A stretch of 64,000 bases of DNA. Source: Thermosulfuriphilus ammonigenes. GTDB taxonomy: Bacteria; Desulfobacterota; Thermodesulfobacteria; Thermodesulfobacteriales; ST65. Position numbers and translations under genes: made by a program. The stretch spans positions 302,576-366,575 of the forward strand of contig NZ_CP048877.1 of assembly GCF_011207455.1 (NCBI RefSeq). Reading direction: 5' to 3'. Positions within the stretch are counted from its first letter, which is position 1. Each line of letters begins with the position of its first letter. Of the stretch, positions 1 to 9,300 are shown piece by piece. Below the pieces are notes generated by a model that was not told where the DNA came from, searched no databases, and was given only the letters and a program-made list of their open reading frames with translations.

Positions 1-245
1 TCTACCCTACGGCCCTTGACTCTGTAAACCAGAATGAAAGGAAGACCTGAAATGGCAAGCTCGCGCGTTCCAGGTACTCGGTCAAGGCGTCCCATGGCGG
101 GATGATCTCGAAGATTTAGAGCCACCTCATAAACCCTTTGCACTACTTTTTGCGCCGCGGTGGGATTGTCCTTAGCAATGTAGGAAGAAATCTCGTCCAA
201 GTCTCTCAAAGCAAGGCGCAGCCACTTGAGGGAGGCCTTAGACAT
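1..245 (-). CDS. parE: RelE/ParE-family toxin, 3' end cut by window edge
   Basis: Reading the minus strand from an ATG at 245 gives an open frame that runs off the window at position 1. It begins MSKASLKWLRLALRDLDEI and contains RVYEVALNLRDHPAMGR and a LAISGLPFILVYRV segment. This is the layout of the ParE/RelE toxin fold: an N-terminal helical hairpin followed by a beta sheet carrying the GLPFILVYRV strand. The family inhibits DNA gyrase (ParE) or cleaves mRNA on ribosomes (RelE); which applies here cannot be told. The start overlaps the last 8 bases of the upstream antitoxin gene, as is usual for coupled toxin-antitoxin pairs. The final residues lie outside the window. Confidence 0.85.
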   Translation of the reverse strand, partial: MSKASLKWLRLALRDLDEISSYIAKDNPTAAQKVVQRVYEVALNLRDHPAMGRLDRVPGTRELAISGLPFILVYRVKGRRV

Positions 246-480
246 CTACTCCCCACTTGAGAAAAAACTCGCGTACTTCCTCTTCGGTGGCGAAATTGCC
301 AGCCTCGGCTTCCTGAACACCCTCAAGAATTGCCTCTATCTGCCAGGCGTTACGCTCTACATAATTTTGGAGGGCTTCGCGCACAATGTGGGCCAGGCTA
401 CGCCTTGTAACCTTGGAAAGACGATCCAAAGATTCTTTAAGCTCTGGTTCTATTCTGGCTCCAACTAAAACCTTTTTCAT
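238..480 (-). CDS. parD: CopG/ParD-like ribbon-helix-helix antitoxin
   Basis: An 80-residue protein. The first 45 residues (MKKVLVGARIEPELKESLDR onward, then LAHIVREALQNYV) fit a ribbon-helix-helix DNA-binding domain: a short beta strand, then two helices. The acidic tail (NFATEEEVREFFLKWG) fits a toxin-neutralising segment. It overlaps the ParE-like toxin gene by 8 bases, so the pair is translationally coupled. Such antitoxins bind their toxin and repress their own promoter. Assignment to ParD rather than another CopG relative rests mainly on the ParE-like partner. Confidence 0.85.
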   Translation of the reverse strand: MKKVLVGARIEPELKESLDRLSKVTRRSLAHIVREALQNYVERNAWQIEAILEGVQEAEAGNFATEEEVREFFLKWGVDV

Positions 481-487
481 GTTTACA

Positions 488-515
488 AGTGTAGCAAATA
501 GAAAAACTTTGACAA
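488..515 (-). promoter_or_regulatory. Putative sigma70 promoter of parDE
   Basis: On the minus strand TTGTCA (510-515) and TACACT (488-493) are separated by 16 bases. The -10 box ends only 7 bases before the ATG at 480, so the transcript would begin at or next to the start codon. No Shine-Dalgarno sequence fits in that space, which suggests leaderless translation if this promoter is real. Confidence 0.5.
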
Positions 516-516
516 G

Positions 517-702
517 CTAAAGGGGCTCCATCCCTAGGCTCCAAAGCTTTCCCCAATCATAGTTTATGCTGATGACCGCAAAATCCGGCTCTTTGCGGAA
601 AGGGCGCCATACATAACGTATCCGGCATTGGGAGAGCACCTCTTCCGGAAACTCCGTGGCCTCTCCCTCAAGCTCAAGCCCTTCTAGACGAAACTTAACC
701 AT
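517..702 (-). pseudogene. Duplicated C-terminal tail of the SNF2/DUF3883 helicase
   Basis: The 61-codon frame (MVKFRLEGLELEGEATEF to WSLGMEPL) is nearly identical to the end of the helicase remnant at 1441-1610 (LELEGEATEF ... SVNYDWGKLWSLGVEPL). The motif (Y/R)VWRPF-KEPDFAV-S-NYD matches the extreme C-terminus of DUF3883-containing helicases, so this is a detached 3' fragment rather than an independent gene. It sits 1 base after vapC and could be co-transcribed with it. A new role for the small protein cannot be excluded, but nothing suggests one. Confidence 0.75.
521..689. repeat. Direct repeat copy A (helicase 3' end)
   Basis: About 170 bases match 1441-1610 in the same orientation with only scattered differences (for example ctttgcggaa against ccttaaggaa). 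Similarity stops sharply near 689/1610. The two copies flank the complete vapBC operon, which suggests that vapBC arrived with, or within, a partial duplication of the helicase 3' end. Confidence 0.85.
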
Positions 703-703
703 T

Positions 704-1099
704 TTATTCCGCCCAATTTTCCAATTTTAACCCCTCTATGCGGCCAAAATGTCTAACATTATTGGTAACCAAAGTTAAATTGTAGCATAGGGCGGTAGCG
801 GCCAGAATCAAATCGAAATCGTCAAGGGGCAGGCCTTCCCTTTCCAGTCCGGCTTTGAGATCTCCAAAGGTTTCGGCAATTTCAGGGCCCACGGGGATAA
901 TTTCAAAGACCTCTTCTATGGCTCGGATTCTTGCCAGATTGGCCCGCACTTTCTGCGATTTGTAGGCTCCGTAATAAAGTTCCATTAAAGTTGCCGCACT
1001 CAGGGCCATGGGATCATCACGATGAGCTTCAAGATGGGCTAAGACGGGAGGAATGCCTTTTAAGGCATAGATCACTATGTTCGTGTCAAGAAGATACAT
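704..1099 (-). CDS. vapC: VapC-family PIN-domain toxin ribonuclease
   Basis: A 131-residue PIN-domain protein. Family acidic residues are visible: Asp5 in MYLLDTNIVIYALKG, a Glu in the ATLMELYYG helix, and the Asp pair in LPLDDFDLILAATAL, followed by LTLVTNNVRHFGRI, which closes the fold. VapC toxins are Mg-dependent endoribonucleases that cut tRNA or rRNA. The start overlaps the preceding antitoxin gene by 14 bases. The pair lies between two copies of a helicase 3' end, which marks it as part of a mobile or recombining accessory patch. Confidence 0.93.
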   Translation of the reverse strand: MYLLDTNIVIYALKGIPPVLAHLEAHRDDPMALSAATLMELYYGAYKSQKVRANLARIRAIEEVFEIIPVGPEIAETFGDLKAGLEREGLPLDDFDLILAATALCYNLTLVTNNVRHFGRIEGLKLENWAE

Positions 1100-1370
1100 T
1101 TAAGCCCTTCTCGAATTTTCGTGACGGTTTCCGAGACGCTTTTAACTCTTCAATTATGGCCTCGGCCGGTCTTTCGTCCTCCCAGGAGCCTGCAAGCTCA
1201 AGCAAAAGAGCTCCGGGGGTTTTAGCTTTTGAAAGCCTCTTTTCTTTAGCGAGATATTCCTTAAGCATAATAAGAACTTGCTGGGATAACGAACGCCCTT
1301 TCTCTTTGGCTAGAAGCTTCAGGGCCTCGTAAAAATCGTCATCAACGCCTTTAACTTGAAGATTAGCCAT
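1086..1370 (-). CDS. vapB: VapB/FitA-like ribbon-helix-helix antitoxin
   Basis: A 94-residue protein whose N-terminus (MANLQVKGVDDDFYEALKL then KEKGRSLSQQVLIMLKEYL) has the strand-helix-helix pattern of FitA/Arc-type antitoxins. The C-terminal half is charged and probably wraps around the toxin. It overlaps vapC by 14 bases. A perfect 16-base palindrome just upstream (1395-1410) is a likely autoregulatory operator. Confidence 0.88.
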   Translation of the reverse strand: MANLQVKGVDDDFYEALKLLAKEKGRSLSQQVLIMLKEYLAKEKRLSKAKTPGALLLELAGSWEDERPAEAIIEELKASRKPSRKFEKGLNVSS

Positions 1371-1380
1371 ACATACCTCT

Positions 1381-1410
1381 CATGAATGCGCATGAATTTT
1401 CATGAAAATT
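1381..1410. promoter_or_regulatory. Candidate VapB(C) operator
   Basis: Positions 1395-1410 form the perfect palindrome AATTTTCATGAAAATT. The block also contains CATGAA three times at exactly 10-base spacing (1381, 1391, 1401), so the repeats fall on the same face of the helix. It lies 11-40 bases upstream of the vapB start, where ribbon-helix-helix antitoxins usually bind for autoregulation. Confidence 0.6.
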
Positions 1411-2444
1411 TATATCATATGGTTATTGGAACGGTCAAGGAGGGGCTCCACCCCTAGGCTCCAAAGCTTTCCCCAATCATAATTGACGCTGATGACCGCA
1501 AAATCCGGCTCCTTAAGGAAAGGGCGCCATACATAACGTATCCGGCATTGGGAGAGCAGCTCTTCCGGAAACTCCGTGGCCTCTCCCTCAAGCTCAAGCT
1601 GAAACCTTCTAGACGAGGGACTTCTACCAAAGCCAGGCCCCAATCATCCGGCTTATTGAAGGCACAGAGAATTTCGTTGCGGGTGATGGTCACCGTAGGG
1701 GCGCCGGAAACCCGGCCCTTGACCTCAATGAAGCGCAATTTTTCTCTCCCGCCATCCAGGTGAATAACGGACTCTATGTCATAGCCAAGATTTTCTCGGC
1801 TAGCGTCAACGGGATCATGGCCGAGCCGGCGCTCAAGGGCCATGACCGCGGCCATGGCCACCGGGATCTTTCTCGTCAACCAAAATGGCGCCTTGTTTCA
1901 GGAGGTCCTGGTAGCGTTCCAGAATAAGATTGATCACCGTATCAAGGAGAGGGTGGCCCGGAGCGACAAAGTCTGCGGTGGGCTTTCCGGGGACCTGGCG
2001 CAGTTCTTTTTCAAAGCAGATGCGCTCATAACTGCGCAGGATGTGGTCGGAAAACCCCAGACGCCTTCCTCTTTCCCGGATGATGGCTGGCACATAGCGA
2101 AGCTGGTAACGCCCGGGCTCCCGCTCCACGATGGTTCCGCCAAGGTGTTTGAAGGCCGCTTTGAAAAAGGCGGCAATAAAATGAGGCTGAAGCCGAAGGG
2201 CCTCCATGCGCTCCATCATCTTCTTGATGGCAAAGACCTGGACCACGTCCATGATCTCGTGGGCCAGCGCCTTCTCTTCGATAAGGGCTTGTAAACGACG
2301 GTGATCCAAAGCCCCTTCCACTTTCTCTCTGAGGCGGGCGCGCACCTCGGGTGTATCTCCATACCGGATGGCTTCTATGATAAGCTGGCGAAGCTCTTTG
2401 CCGTCTATGGCCTTGCCTAAGACATCAAAGACCGCGCCCCCCAA
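1410..2444 (-). pseudogene. C-terminal part of SNF2/DUF3883 helicase, frameshifted and internally deleted
   Basis: This continues the helicase of 2417-4432 in other frames. The frame 2444-1833 ([54 protein letters not shown]) is the usual region after the helicase core. Near 1860 it breaks and joins a DUF3883 segment (MAAVMALERRLGHDPV, GYDIES, RFIEVKGRVSGAPTVTITRN). Normally a few hundred residues lie between these two parts, so sequence appears to be deleted. A further single-base shift near 1603 separates DUF3883 from its own tail (YVWRPFLKEPDF). At least three lesions make a working full-length protein unlikely. Confidence 0.82.
1441..1610. repeat. Direct repeat copy B (helicase 3' end)
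   Basis: Partner of 521-689. This copy is still attached to the DUF3883-encoding sequence, so it is probably the parental position, and copy A beyond vapBC is the derived one. Confidence 0.85.
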
Positions 2445-4432
2445 AGTCTTGCTTCCTGCTCAAGCTTTTTAAGAAGGGTCAGATAAACGTCTCCCTCTCT
2501 GGTCTCCTCGGCCACCAGGTTCCATAGATGGCATACTTCGGTTTGACCGATCCGGTGAATGCGGCCAAACCACTGCTCTATGCGGTTGGGATTCCAAGGG
2601 AGATCGTAGTTGATCATCAAATGGGCACGCTGGAGGTTGATACCTTCTCCAGCGGCATCTGTGGCCACCAGGATGGACACTTCTTCGTTTTGGATAAATT
2701 GCTCCTGAACAAAGCACCGCTGGTCGCGTCTCATTCCGCCGTGGATGGTGACGACAGCTTCCGGACGACCAAGTAAAGTCCGAATGCGGGAGGCCAGGTA
2801 ATTCAGAGTGTCACGATGTTCGGTGAAGATGACAAGCTTGCGGCGTCGGCCATGACGATCAAACATGATTTCTTTTTCCTGAAGGAGCTTTGAGAGCTCT
2901 TCCCACTTTCGGTCAACACCGCTTGCGCGCACGGCAAGGGCCAGCTTTTCAAGGCGCTTCAAGGTCTCTATTTCACTGCGCAATTCTTCAATGGTCTGAG
3001 CCGCCGTGGCCTGATCTATTATTTCCTCTTCCAGAGCTTCCATTTCTTCGGCCGGAAGATCCTGGAGATCTTCCACTTCCTCTTCGGTAAAGGAAATCTC
3101 TTTCGTTTCCTTGGGGAGGGAAACAAGGGAACCACGGTAAAGCACTTCGGCTTCACGCAGGCGAGATTCTAAGCGCTCCCGGCGTCTTTTGAGGGATTGA
3201 TAGATAGCCTCAGGTGATGAAGCCAGTCGCCTTTGGAGGATGGTCAGCGCAAAACCTACGGTGCCTTTGCGATTCGGGTCCTTAAGCCTTTCCACGCGGT
3301 TAAACTCATCCCGCACATAGGCCGTTACCTCTTCATAGAGCTTGGCTTCAAGGTCATATTCATATCTCCTTAACCTCCCATCCCTTGTAGTTACCTCTTC
3401 ATAGAGCTTGGCTTCAAGGTCAGAAAGCTCGTAGGTGACGGTATAGGCCCTTCGTTCGGGGAAAAGACGGGTACCGTCGAATTTGAGAAGCTCCTCTTTG
3501 AGCATCCGGCGCATTAGATCAGAAACATCCGTATCGTGTACGCCGGGCCGATAACGGCCTTCAAACCGGTCCGGGTCAAGCAGGGCCATAAAGAGCTGAA
3601 AGTCTTCCTCTTTGCCGTTGTGGGGAGTAGCAGTCATTAAAAGGAAATGGCGAGTGATCTGTGAGAGGCGCTGTCCCAAGCGATAACGTTTGGTATATTT
3701 GACCTCGCCTCCAAAATAGGTGGCGGACATTTTGTGTGCTTCATCCACCACGATCAGGTCCCAATCTACCTGGGCGAGTTTTTCCTGAAGGTCTTCGTTT
3801 CGGGCAAGTTTGTCGAGACGGGCGATCACCAGAGGCATTTCCTGGAAAACGTTGCCGGTGCGGGCCGATTCAATGCGATCATTGGTGAGGAGCTCAAAGG
3901 GCAATTGAAAACGCTGCCAAAGTTCGTCTTGCCATTGTTCAGCAAGATTGCCCGGGCAGACGATAAGGCAACGCTGAAGGTCGCCACGGATCATCAATTC
4001 TTTGATGTAAAGCCCGGCCATGATGGTTTTTCCGGCCCCAGGGTCATCCGCCAGGAGAAAGCGCAGGGGCTGGCGGGGCAGCATCTTTTCGTAAACCGCA
4101 GTGATCTGGTGAGGAAGAGGGTCAATCATCGAGGTGTGCACGGCAAGGTAAGGGTCAAAGAGGTAAGCCAGACGAATGCGCTTGGCCTCGGAAACAAGCC
4201 TCAAAAGCTCCCCGTCGGCCTCAAAACTCCAGGGCTGCCCTTCGGTAACCAGCTCAAGCCGTTCTTCATCGCTTCGGAAAAGGAGCTGGTTCCCTACCCG
4301 ACCGGAGGCGTCTTTGTAGGTGAGTTCAATGGCATCGGTTCCATACCACTGAACACTAACTACCGTGACGTCCTGTCCAGGAAGGACACCCCGAATGGTG
4401 GCTCCTTGCTTAAGATCCTCAAGCCTGGCCAC
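2417..4432 (-). CDS. SNF2-family helicase, N-terminal part (broken gene)
   Basis: The 671-residue frame contains a full SNF2 motor. The Walker A motif is ADDPGAGKT, motif II is VVDEAHKM, then [18 protein letters not shown]. The second RecA lobe has [31 protein letters not shown] and the arginine motif [10 protein letters not shown]. The frame ends at [15 protein letters not shown], where related helicases continue with a GGRVFDVLGK-type region; that continuation is present one frame away (2444-1833). Relatives with a DUF3883 tail often sit in defence islands such as DISARM, but no methylase or other partner is visible here. An unusual 33-base direct repeat lies inside the gene at 3324-3422. 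Confidence 0.85.
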   Translation of the reverse strand: MARLEDLKQGATIRGVLPGQDVTVVSVQWYGTDAIELTYKDASGRVGNQLLFRSDEERLELVTEGQPWSFEADGELLRLVSEAKRIRLAYLFDPYLAVHTSMIDPLPHQITAVYEKMLPRQPLRFLLADDPGAGKTIMAGLYIKELMIRGDLQRCLIVCPGNLAEQWQDELWQRFQLPFELLTNDRIESARTGNVFQEMPLVIARLDKLARNEDLQEKLAQVDWDLIVVDEAHKMSATYFGGEVKYTKRYRLGQRLSQITRHFLLMTATPHNGKEEDFQLFMALLDPDRFEGRYRPGVHDTDVSDLMRRMLKEELLKFDGTRLFPERRAYTVTYELSDLEAKLYEEVTTRDGRLRRYEYDLEAKLYEEVTAYVRDEFNRVERLKDPNRKGTVGFALTILQRRLASSPEAIYQSLKRRRERLESRLREAEVLYRGSLVSLPKETKEISFTEEEVEDLQDLPAEEMEALEEEIIDQATAAQTIEELRSEIETLKRLEKLALAVRASGVDRKWEELSKLLQEKEIMFDRHGRRRKLVIFTEHRDTLNYLASRIRTLLGRPEAVVTIHGGMRRDQRCFVQEQFIQNEEVSILVATDAAGEGINLQRAHLMINYDLPWNPNRIEQWFGRIHRIGQTEVCHLWNLVAEETREGDVYLTLLKKLEQEARLWGARSLMS
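3324..3422. repeat. 33-base exact direct repeat, period 66, inside the helicase
   Basis: Copies at 3324-3356 and 3390-3422 are identical. In the protein [11 protein letters not shown] appears twice, separated by [11 protein letters not shown]. The reading frame is preserved (66 bases), so 22 residues are added to the helicase between the two motor lobes. Such a tandem duplication is consistent with relaxed selection on this gene. Confidence 0.9.
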
Positions 4433-4478
4433 TGGATCCTCTCATCCCTCGTAAGCCTGCCATCAATATAAAAGAGCA

Positions 4479-5201
4479 CTAGCATAAAACCAAAGGAAGG
4501 AGGCCCCGGTAAAGAAGGATACCCTCGTGGGGTTGGTACTCAAGCAAGAATGGATAGACCCCTACTCCGCAGGATACAGCCTCTTTGAGAAGATCCGCAA
4601 AGTGAGGGTCAACTTCTCGATAAGGGGCAAATCGCCGGGCCTCGGGCCGAAAAACAAGAAAAAAGACTGCCGCTCCCTCGCCCTCCTCTTTTAAAGAGAT
4701 GAGTTCCCTGAGGTGTCCTGCTCCGCGGGCGGTGGGGGCATCTGGAAAGAGGGCTAGATCTCCGCGGGCCAAAGTGCAGCCTTTTACCTCTAACCAGATC
4801 CGGGATCCCGTTTCAGCCGTGAGGAGAAAGTCCAGCCGGTGTCGGCCCCTTCTTGGTTCGGCAAGCCTTTCTGCTGGCCCAAAGGGGTTTGTCAGGCTAT
4901 GGGCAAGGAGCATCTCCGCTATCTGGCGGTGAAGACCGGAGTGGACCAAAACCCAATGATCATTTTTTCGGACAGCGATAAGATCCCAGGCTGTCTTTCG
5001 GAGCCGAGGATTTCGGGCCCGGCGGAGAAGGACCTCCCTTTCGGGAATAAGAAGATCCGGAAGCCGACCCGGGTCATGGACATGAACTTCAACTGGCCCT
5101 TTTTCCTTGCCCCCCCTGATCTTTACCCGGGCTAAAAATCGATTGGGCCTCTCTAGAAAGACTCCCGTAGCGTCAGGAAGAATAAAAGGGAATTTGACCA
5201 C
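4479..5201 (-). CDS. sfsA: SfsA family protein (sugar fermentation stimulation protein homolog)
   Basis: The 240-residue sequence carries SfsA hallmarks: FLERPNRFLARVKI near the N-terminus, HVHDPGRLPDLLIPEREVLL, a nuclease-like core RLDFLL then WLEVKGCTLA, and FPDAPTARGAGHLRELISL. The Asp and Glu-x-Lys pattern (RLDF, LEVKG) matches the PD-(D/E)XK arrangement reported for the family; its physiological role is unsettled. Length is typical of SfsA. The gene lies 46 bases upstream of the helicase on the same strand and 45 bases after the Fe-S carrier gene. Confidence 0.93.
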   Translation of the reverse strand: MVKFPFILPDATGVFLERPNRFLARVKIRGGKEKGPVEVHVHDPGRLPDLLIPEREVLLRRARNPRLRKTAWDLIAVRKNDHWVLVHSGLHRQIAEMLLAHSLTNPFGPAERLAEPRRGRHRLDFLLTAETGSRIWLEVKGCTLARGDLALFPDAPTARGAGHLRELISLKEEGEGAAVFFLVFRPEARRFAPYREVDPHFADLLKEAVSCGVGVYPFLLEYQPHEGILLYRGLLPLVLC

Positions 5202-5246
5202 GGAAGGAAGTTGGGGGGCCAGGGTTTCCCCTGCCCCCCTTGATCG

Positions 5247-5594
5247 CTAACAGCAACCACCGGCCCCACAGGAGCTACCACACCCGGAGGCCAGTTCCTT
5301 TTCTGAGGAGATAGAAAAACCGCTGCCCCCGCAACCACAACCGCAGGAGTCGTCGGCCTCGATGAAATCCACCTTGATCTGGCCGGTGTGGTCTAAAAGA
5401 GAATCGTTGACGACAAAGGTAAGACCGTCTATCTCAAACTCCTTGTCTCCAGGACGGCTCTCATCCAAGACAAGCCCCAAAGAAGGCCCCATGCATCCAC
5501 CACCCATAAGGGTGACCCGAATGCAGCCGGAGACCTTATTGGCACTGATGAATTCCTTGATCTTGCTGATGGCTGTAGGTGTCACTTGAAGCAT
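5247..5594 (-). CDS. A-type Fe-S carrier (IscA/HesB-like) with Cys-rich tail
   Basis: The first 90 residues form an A-type scaffold: VTPTAISKIKEFI, a Cys in GGGCMGPSLGLVLDE, and the C-terminal CGCGCGG replacing the usual CGC ligand motif. A 25-residue tail, ELASGCGSSCGAGGCC, adds five cysteines beyond the family fold. Such extended HesB-like proteins occur in sulfate-reducing bacteria, where they probably handle Fe-S clusters or metals. The stop codon is TAG, so the tail is not a truncated selenoprotein. RBS GGAGG is 7-11 bases upstream. Confidence 0.85.
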   Translation of the reverse strand: MLQVTPTAISKIKEFISANKVSGCIRVTLMGGGCMGPSLGLVLDESRPGDKEFEIDGLTFVVNDSLLDHTGQIKVDFIEADDSCGCGCGGSGFSISSEKELASGCGSSCGAGGCC

Positions 5595-5664
5595 TCCTTA
5601 CTCCTCCTTAAGGACCTAAAAATTAAAGGGGTTATTATACTTACGGCCACCAAAATGTCTAGAT

Positions 5665-6204
5665 TTAAAGAAAAAAGAGAGAAAGCAAAAGGACAAGCCC
5701 TCCCATAAGGAGGAGAAACCAGTCGGCCCGCCGGAGAGGAAGAAGGAAGAGCCCGGTAAGGGCCAGGATAGCCATCATTAAGGCCAGGGCGTCGGCCAGA
5801 AAAACCCACCAGAATGAAAAGCCAGAGGCCCGATGCAGATCATTTAGGCGGGAGATCACCGGCCAGGGGGATTTTTCTATTATCTCCATTTTTCCTCGAA
5901 GGGGATCAATGACATAAGTCACCTTTCCATGGGTTCCATAAAGGAACTCAATTAAGCCATCGCCCCTGATACGGATCACCCGAGGGCTATCCGAACGACC
6001 AATCTGCTGACGATAAAAATCAATAAATTCTTTAATGGAAGAGTCATCGTGGGGAGCCACACTCTTGAGAGTGCGATATTTGTGGAGGAAGTAGCCAAAA
6101 TCCCGGCGATGATTAAGAAGAACCCCTGTCAAACAGTAAAAGAGAAGAGGGAAGAGAAGGAAGAAACCAGACCAACGGTGGAGTTTAAGAAACCATCTTT
6201 TCAT
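5665..6204 (-). CDS. PepSY-associated membrane protein
   Basis: Starting at the ATG at 6204 (AGGA 8 bases upstream) the 179-residue protein begins MKRWFLKLHRWSGFFLLFP, the signature of PepSY-associated transmembrane proteins. It has one N-terminal membrane helix, a periplasmic PepSY-like domain (PRVIRIRGDGLIEFLYG, YVIDPLRGKMEII), the HRASGFSFWWVFLADALALMM helix, and a final hydrophobic hairpin separated by LPLRRADWF. A TTG at 6276 would add 24 residues but lacks a ribosome site. Relatives sit near respiratory or iron-uptake genes; the function is unknown. It is divergent from the molybdoenzyme gene. Confidence 0.78.
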   Translation of the reverse strand: MKRWFLKLHRWSGFFLLFPLLFYCLTGVLLNHRRDFGYFLHKYRTLKSVAPHDDSSIKEFIDFYRQQIGRSDSPRVIRIRGDGLIEFLYGTHGKVTYVIDPLRGKMEIIEKSPWPVISRLNDLHRASGFSFWWVFLADALALMMAILALTGLFLLPLRRADWFLLLMGGLVLLLSLFFL

Positions 6205-6363
6205 AACCGTCCTAAGATACAGAAGCCTCCAGGGGCTGCAAGCCGCCCCGAGACCCAAAAACACTAACTTCTTCAATTCAATAGCTTTATTCTATTGATG
6301 GTATCTGCCCAATTTATAATTTCTATTGGACGCCTCCCCAAAGACTCGCCTATAAAGGCGAGC

Positions 6364-9300
6364 ATGACCACGAGACGAGATTTTCTGAAGATTGCCGGGC
6401 TTTTGGTAATTTTAGGGCCGGATCTGGCAGATGGCAGGATGCGGGCCGGAGAGGGCTCCCTGAGAAGGCCGGCGCTCATTATCGATCAGACCAGGTGTCT
6501 TGGGTGTCAGGCCTGTGCCGTTGCCTGCTACAATCAGGCCCCGGGGGCCTATCGCTTACGGCTGGCCTTAAAGGAAGAAGGAGGCTATCCCCAGGTAAGG
6601 CCGGTCTTTGAGCATCTTGTCTGTCGTCAGTGCCGTCAACCCTTATGCCTGCCGGCCTGCCCCCAGGGGGCCCTTGAAAAAAGGGCCGGCGTTGTGGTGG
6701 TTAATGAGAAACGCTGTCGAGGTCTGGGCCACTGTCTTAAGGCCTGTCCTTATCCAGGGGGGCTAATCATAAGGGGCAGGAGGGCCCGGAAATGTTCTCT
6801 CTGTCTTGATCTGGTAGGTCAGGGTCTTGTTCCGGCCTGTGTCGAGGTCTGCCCCTCGGGAGCCCGGATATTTGGTGATCTCCTCAATCCCTCAGGGGCT
6901 TTACTCGGCCTTCTGGCCAACAAAGACGTCGCCCGGGCCCTGGCTGATCACCTCCAGATAAAGATCCCTCAGGGCCGGTTTTCGCCAAAGATCTACTCCC
7001 TGTGGCCCAAACACCAAAGGCGCGATCTTCCCCTTGGTGGTCATCACCGTCTGGTCCATACCGTCTGTTTGGCCTGCAATGCCCGGTGTGGTCTCAGAGT
7101 CTGGGCCGCTGGAGAGAGGGTGGTCAAGGTTGAGGGTAACCCATACCATCCTTACAACCGTCGAGGTCGGCCCATTGACTACCACACTCCCCTTAAAGAA
7201 GCCCTTCGGGAGACGGCCAGCACCTGTGGCAAACCCCAGTGTGATCAGGATTACCTAGAAAATCCTTATCGGCTCCGGGTTCCCCTTAAACGCAACGGGC
7301 CTCGGGGTTCGGGGCGCTTTGTACCCATCTCCTGGGAGCAGCTCATCCGCGAAGTGGCCGAAGGGGGGCGGCTCTTTGCCCACCTTGGGGAAGATCGCCA
7401 TGTTCCTGGCTTAAGAGAGGTACTCAGCGACGAGCCAATTTCCCCACGAGCCCCCGAACTTGGGCCGCGTCGGAACCAGCTGGTCTGGATTACGGGACGT
7501 TCTCAGGCCGGTCGGAAGCACTTTATCAAACGTTTCGTTTGTCAGGCTGTGGGATCAACCAACTATATCGGCCACACCGACATCTGTGGTCTGGGGTTTC
7601 GTATGGGAAACTGGGCCTTTACCGGCCAGAAGGAGGTAGAGCTTAAGGCCGATCTCTGGAATGCTCGCTATATTCTCATCTTTGGCTCCAACATTTATGC
7701 CGCCCTTCAGCCGGGGGTCAACACCGCCGGGGCCACCCTGGCCGAAAGGGCGGCCAAGGGAGATCTCAAGTATGTAATTATCGACCCCCGGGCCCATGAG
7801 GCCGTGTCCCAGGCCCACCTTTGGTTACCGGTGCGGCCCGGGAAAGACGGAGCCCTGGCCATGGGGATCATGCACGTTCTCCTCAAAGAGGGGCTCTATG
7901 ACCGGGAGTTCCTCTCTCTGGCAAACCAAAGAGCCGCCGCTAAAAAGGGGCGTAATGTCTTTAGCAATGCCACTTATTTGGTGATCACCAGCCCGGGGCA
8001 CCCGGCCTGGGGGCGCTTCATAAGGGCCAAAGATATCGCCCCGCCCCCGGGAAATGAGAATGACCCGCTGGTGGTCTCGGCCTCCGGAAGGGTGGTTCCG
8101 GCCAGCCAAACTGACCGTGGCCTTCTTGAGTGGCAGGGAGAGATAACCCTTAAGGACGGCTCGCGGGTAAAGGTCAAGACAGCCTTTTCTATCCTCAAAG
8201 AGGAGGTCCTCTCCCGGAGTCTTTCTTTCTATGCCCGAGAGTCTGGGGTGGCCGCTTCAAAGATTCGCCAGGTGGCCCGGGAGTTTGCAGAGCATGCTCC
8301 TCAGAGTGCGGCTTTTGCCTACCACGGCGGGGGAAATTACGTTGGAGGCACCTACGCCAGCTACGCCATTGCCCTTCTTAATGCCCTGGTGGGCAACATC
8401 AACCTTCGGGGCGGCTATCTTCCGGCCGGCGGGGGTGCTGGCCCCTGGCGGAAGGGTCGATATGATCTCCGAAGCTTTCCCGGAGCCATAAGACCTCAAG
8501 GGGTAAAGATCTCCAGGGAGCGGGCCGCTTATGAGAAAAGTCGCGAATTCAAAGAGAAGGGGTATCCCTCTAAGCTGCCCTGGTTTGCCTTTACCAAGGG
8601 AGGGCTTTCTGCTTCGGCCATGGCCGGCATTGAGGCCCGGTATCCTTACCCTATAAAGATTCTCTTTACCTACTTCTTTAATCCCGTCTACAGCATTCCC
8701 GGGGGGAAACGCTTTGAGGAGACCCTAGCCAGCCCGGAAAAGGTCCCTCTTCACGTTTCTATTGACGTAACCATCAACGAGAGCAACATCTACGCCGACT
8801 ATATTGTCCCTGATGTTACCTATCTTGAAGGACACTATGGGTTTCTGACCCCTCACGCCCCGGGCCAGAAATTTACCGCTGTGAGGACGCCGGTGGTGGC
8901 TGCCCGCACGGGCCAAACGGACGATGGTCGTCCCTTCTGTCTGGAGACCTTCCTCATTGACTTGGCCGAATACCTGAAACTTCCGGGCTTTGGGCCCCGA
9001 GCCATTGCCGACTCCAGGGGAGGGCTCCATCCCCTACACCAGGCCGAAGACTTCTACCTCCGGGGAGTGGTCAATCTGGCCGAGGGTCTGGGAATCCCCC
9101 CGGCCTCTCCTGAGGAGAGGGCCTACGTGGAGGCCAATTATCCTGTGGCTGCCCACCGCCGGATACTCAGCTCCGAAGAGTGGGCACGGTGTTGCAGTAT
9201 TTTGGCCCGCGGTGGGGTCTTTTTGCCCCCGGAGGCTGCCTTCGATGAAGGGGGCAATCTCAAAAGGGGCATTCCCCAGGTCTTTATCTGGAACGAAGAT

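Noticed and set aside
1410-1643. An independent 77-residue gene
   Set aside because: It is the out-of-frame tail of the broken helicase with no start signal.
5247-5300. A truncated selenoprotein at the Cys-rich end of the IscA-like gene
   Set aside because: The stop is TAG and no SECIS-like hairpin follows.
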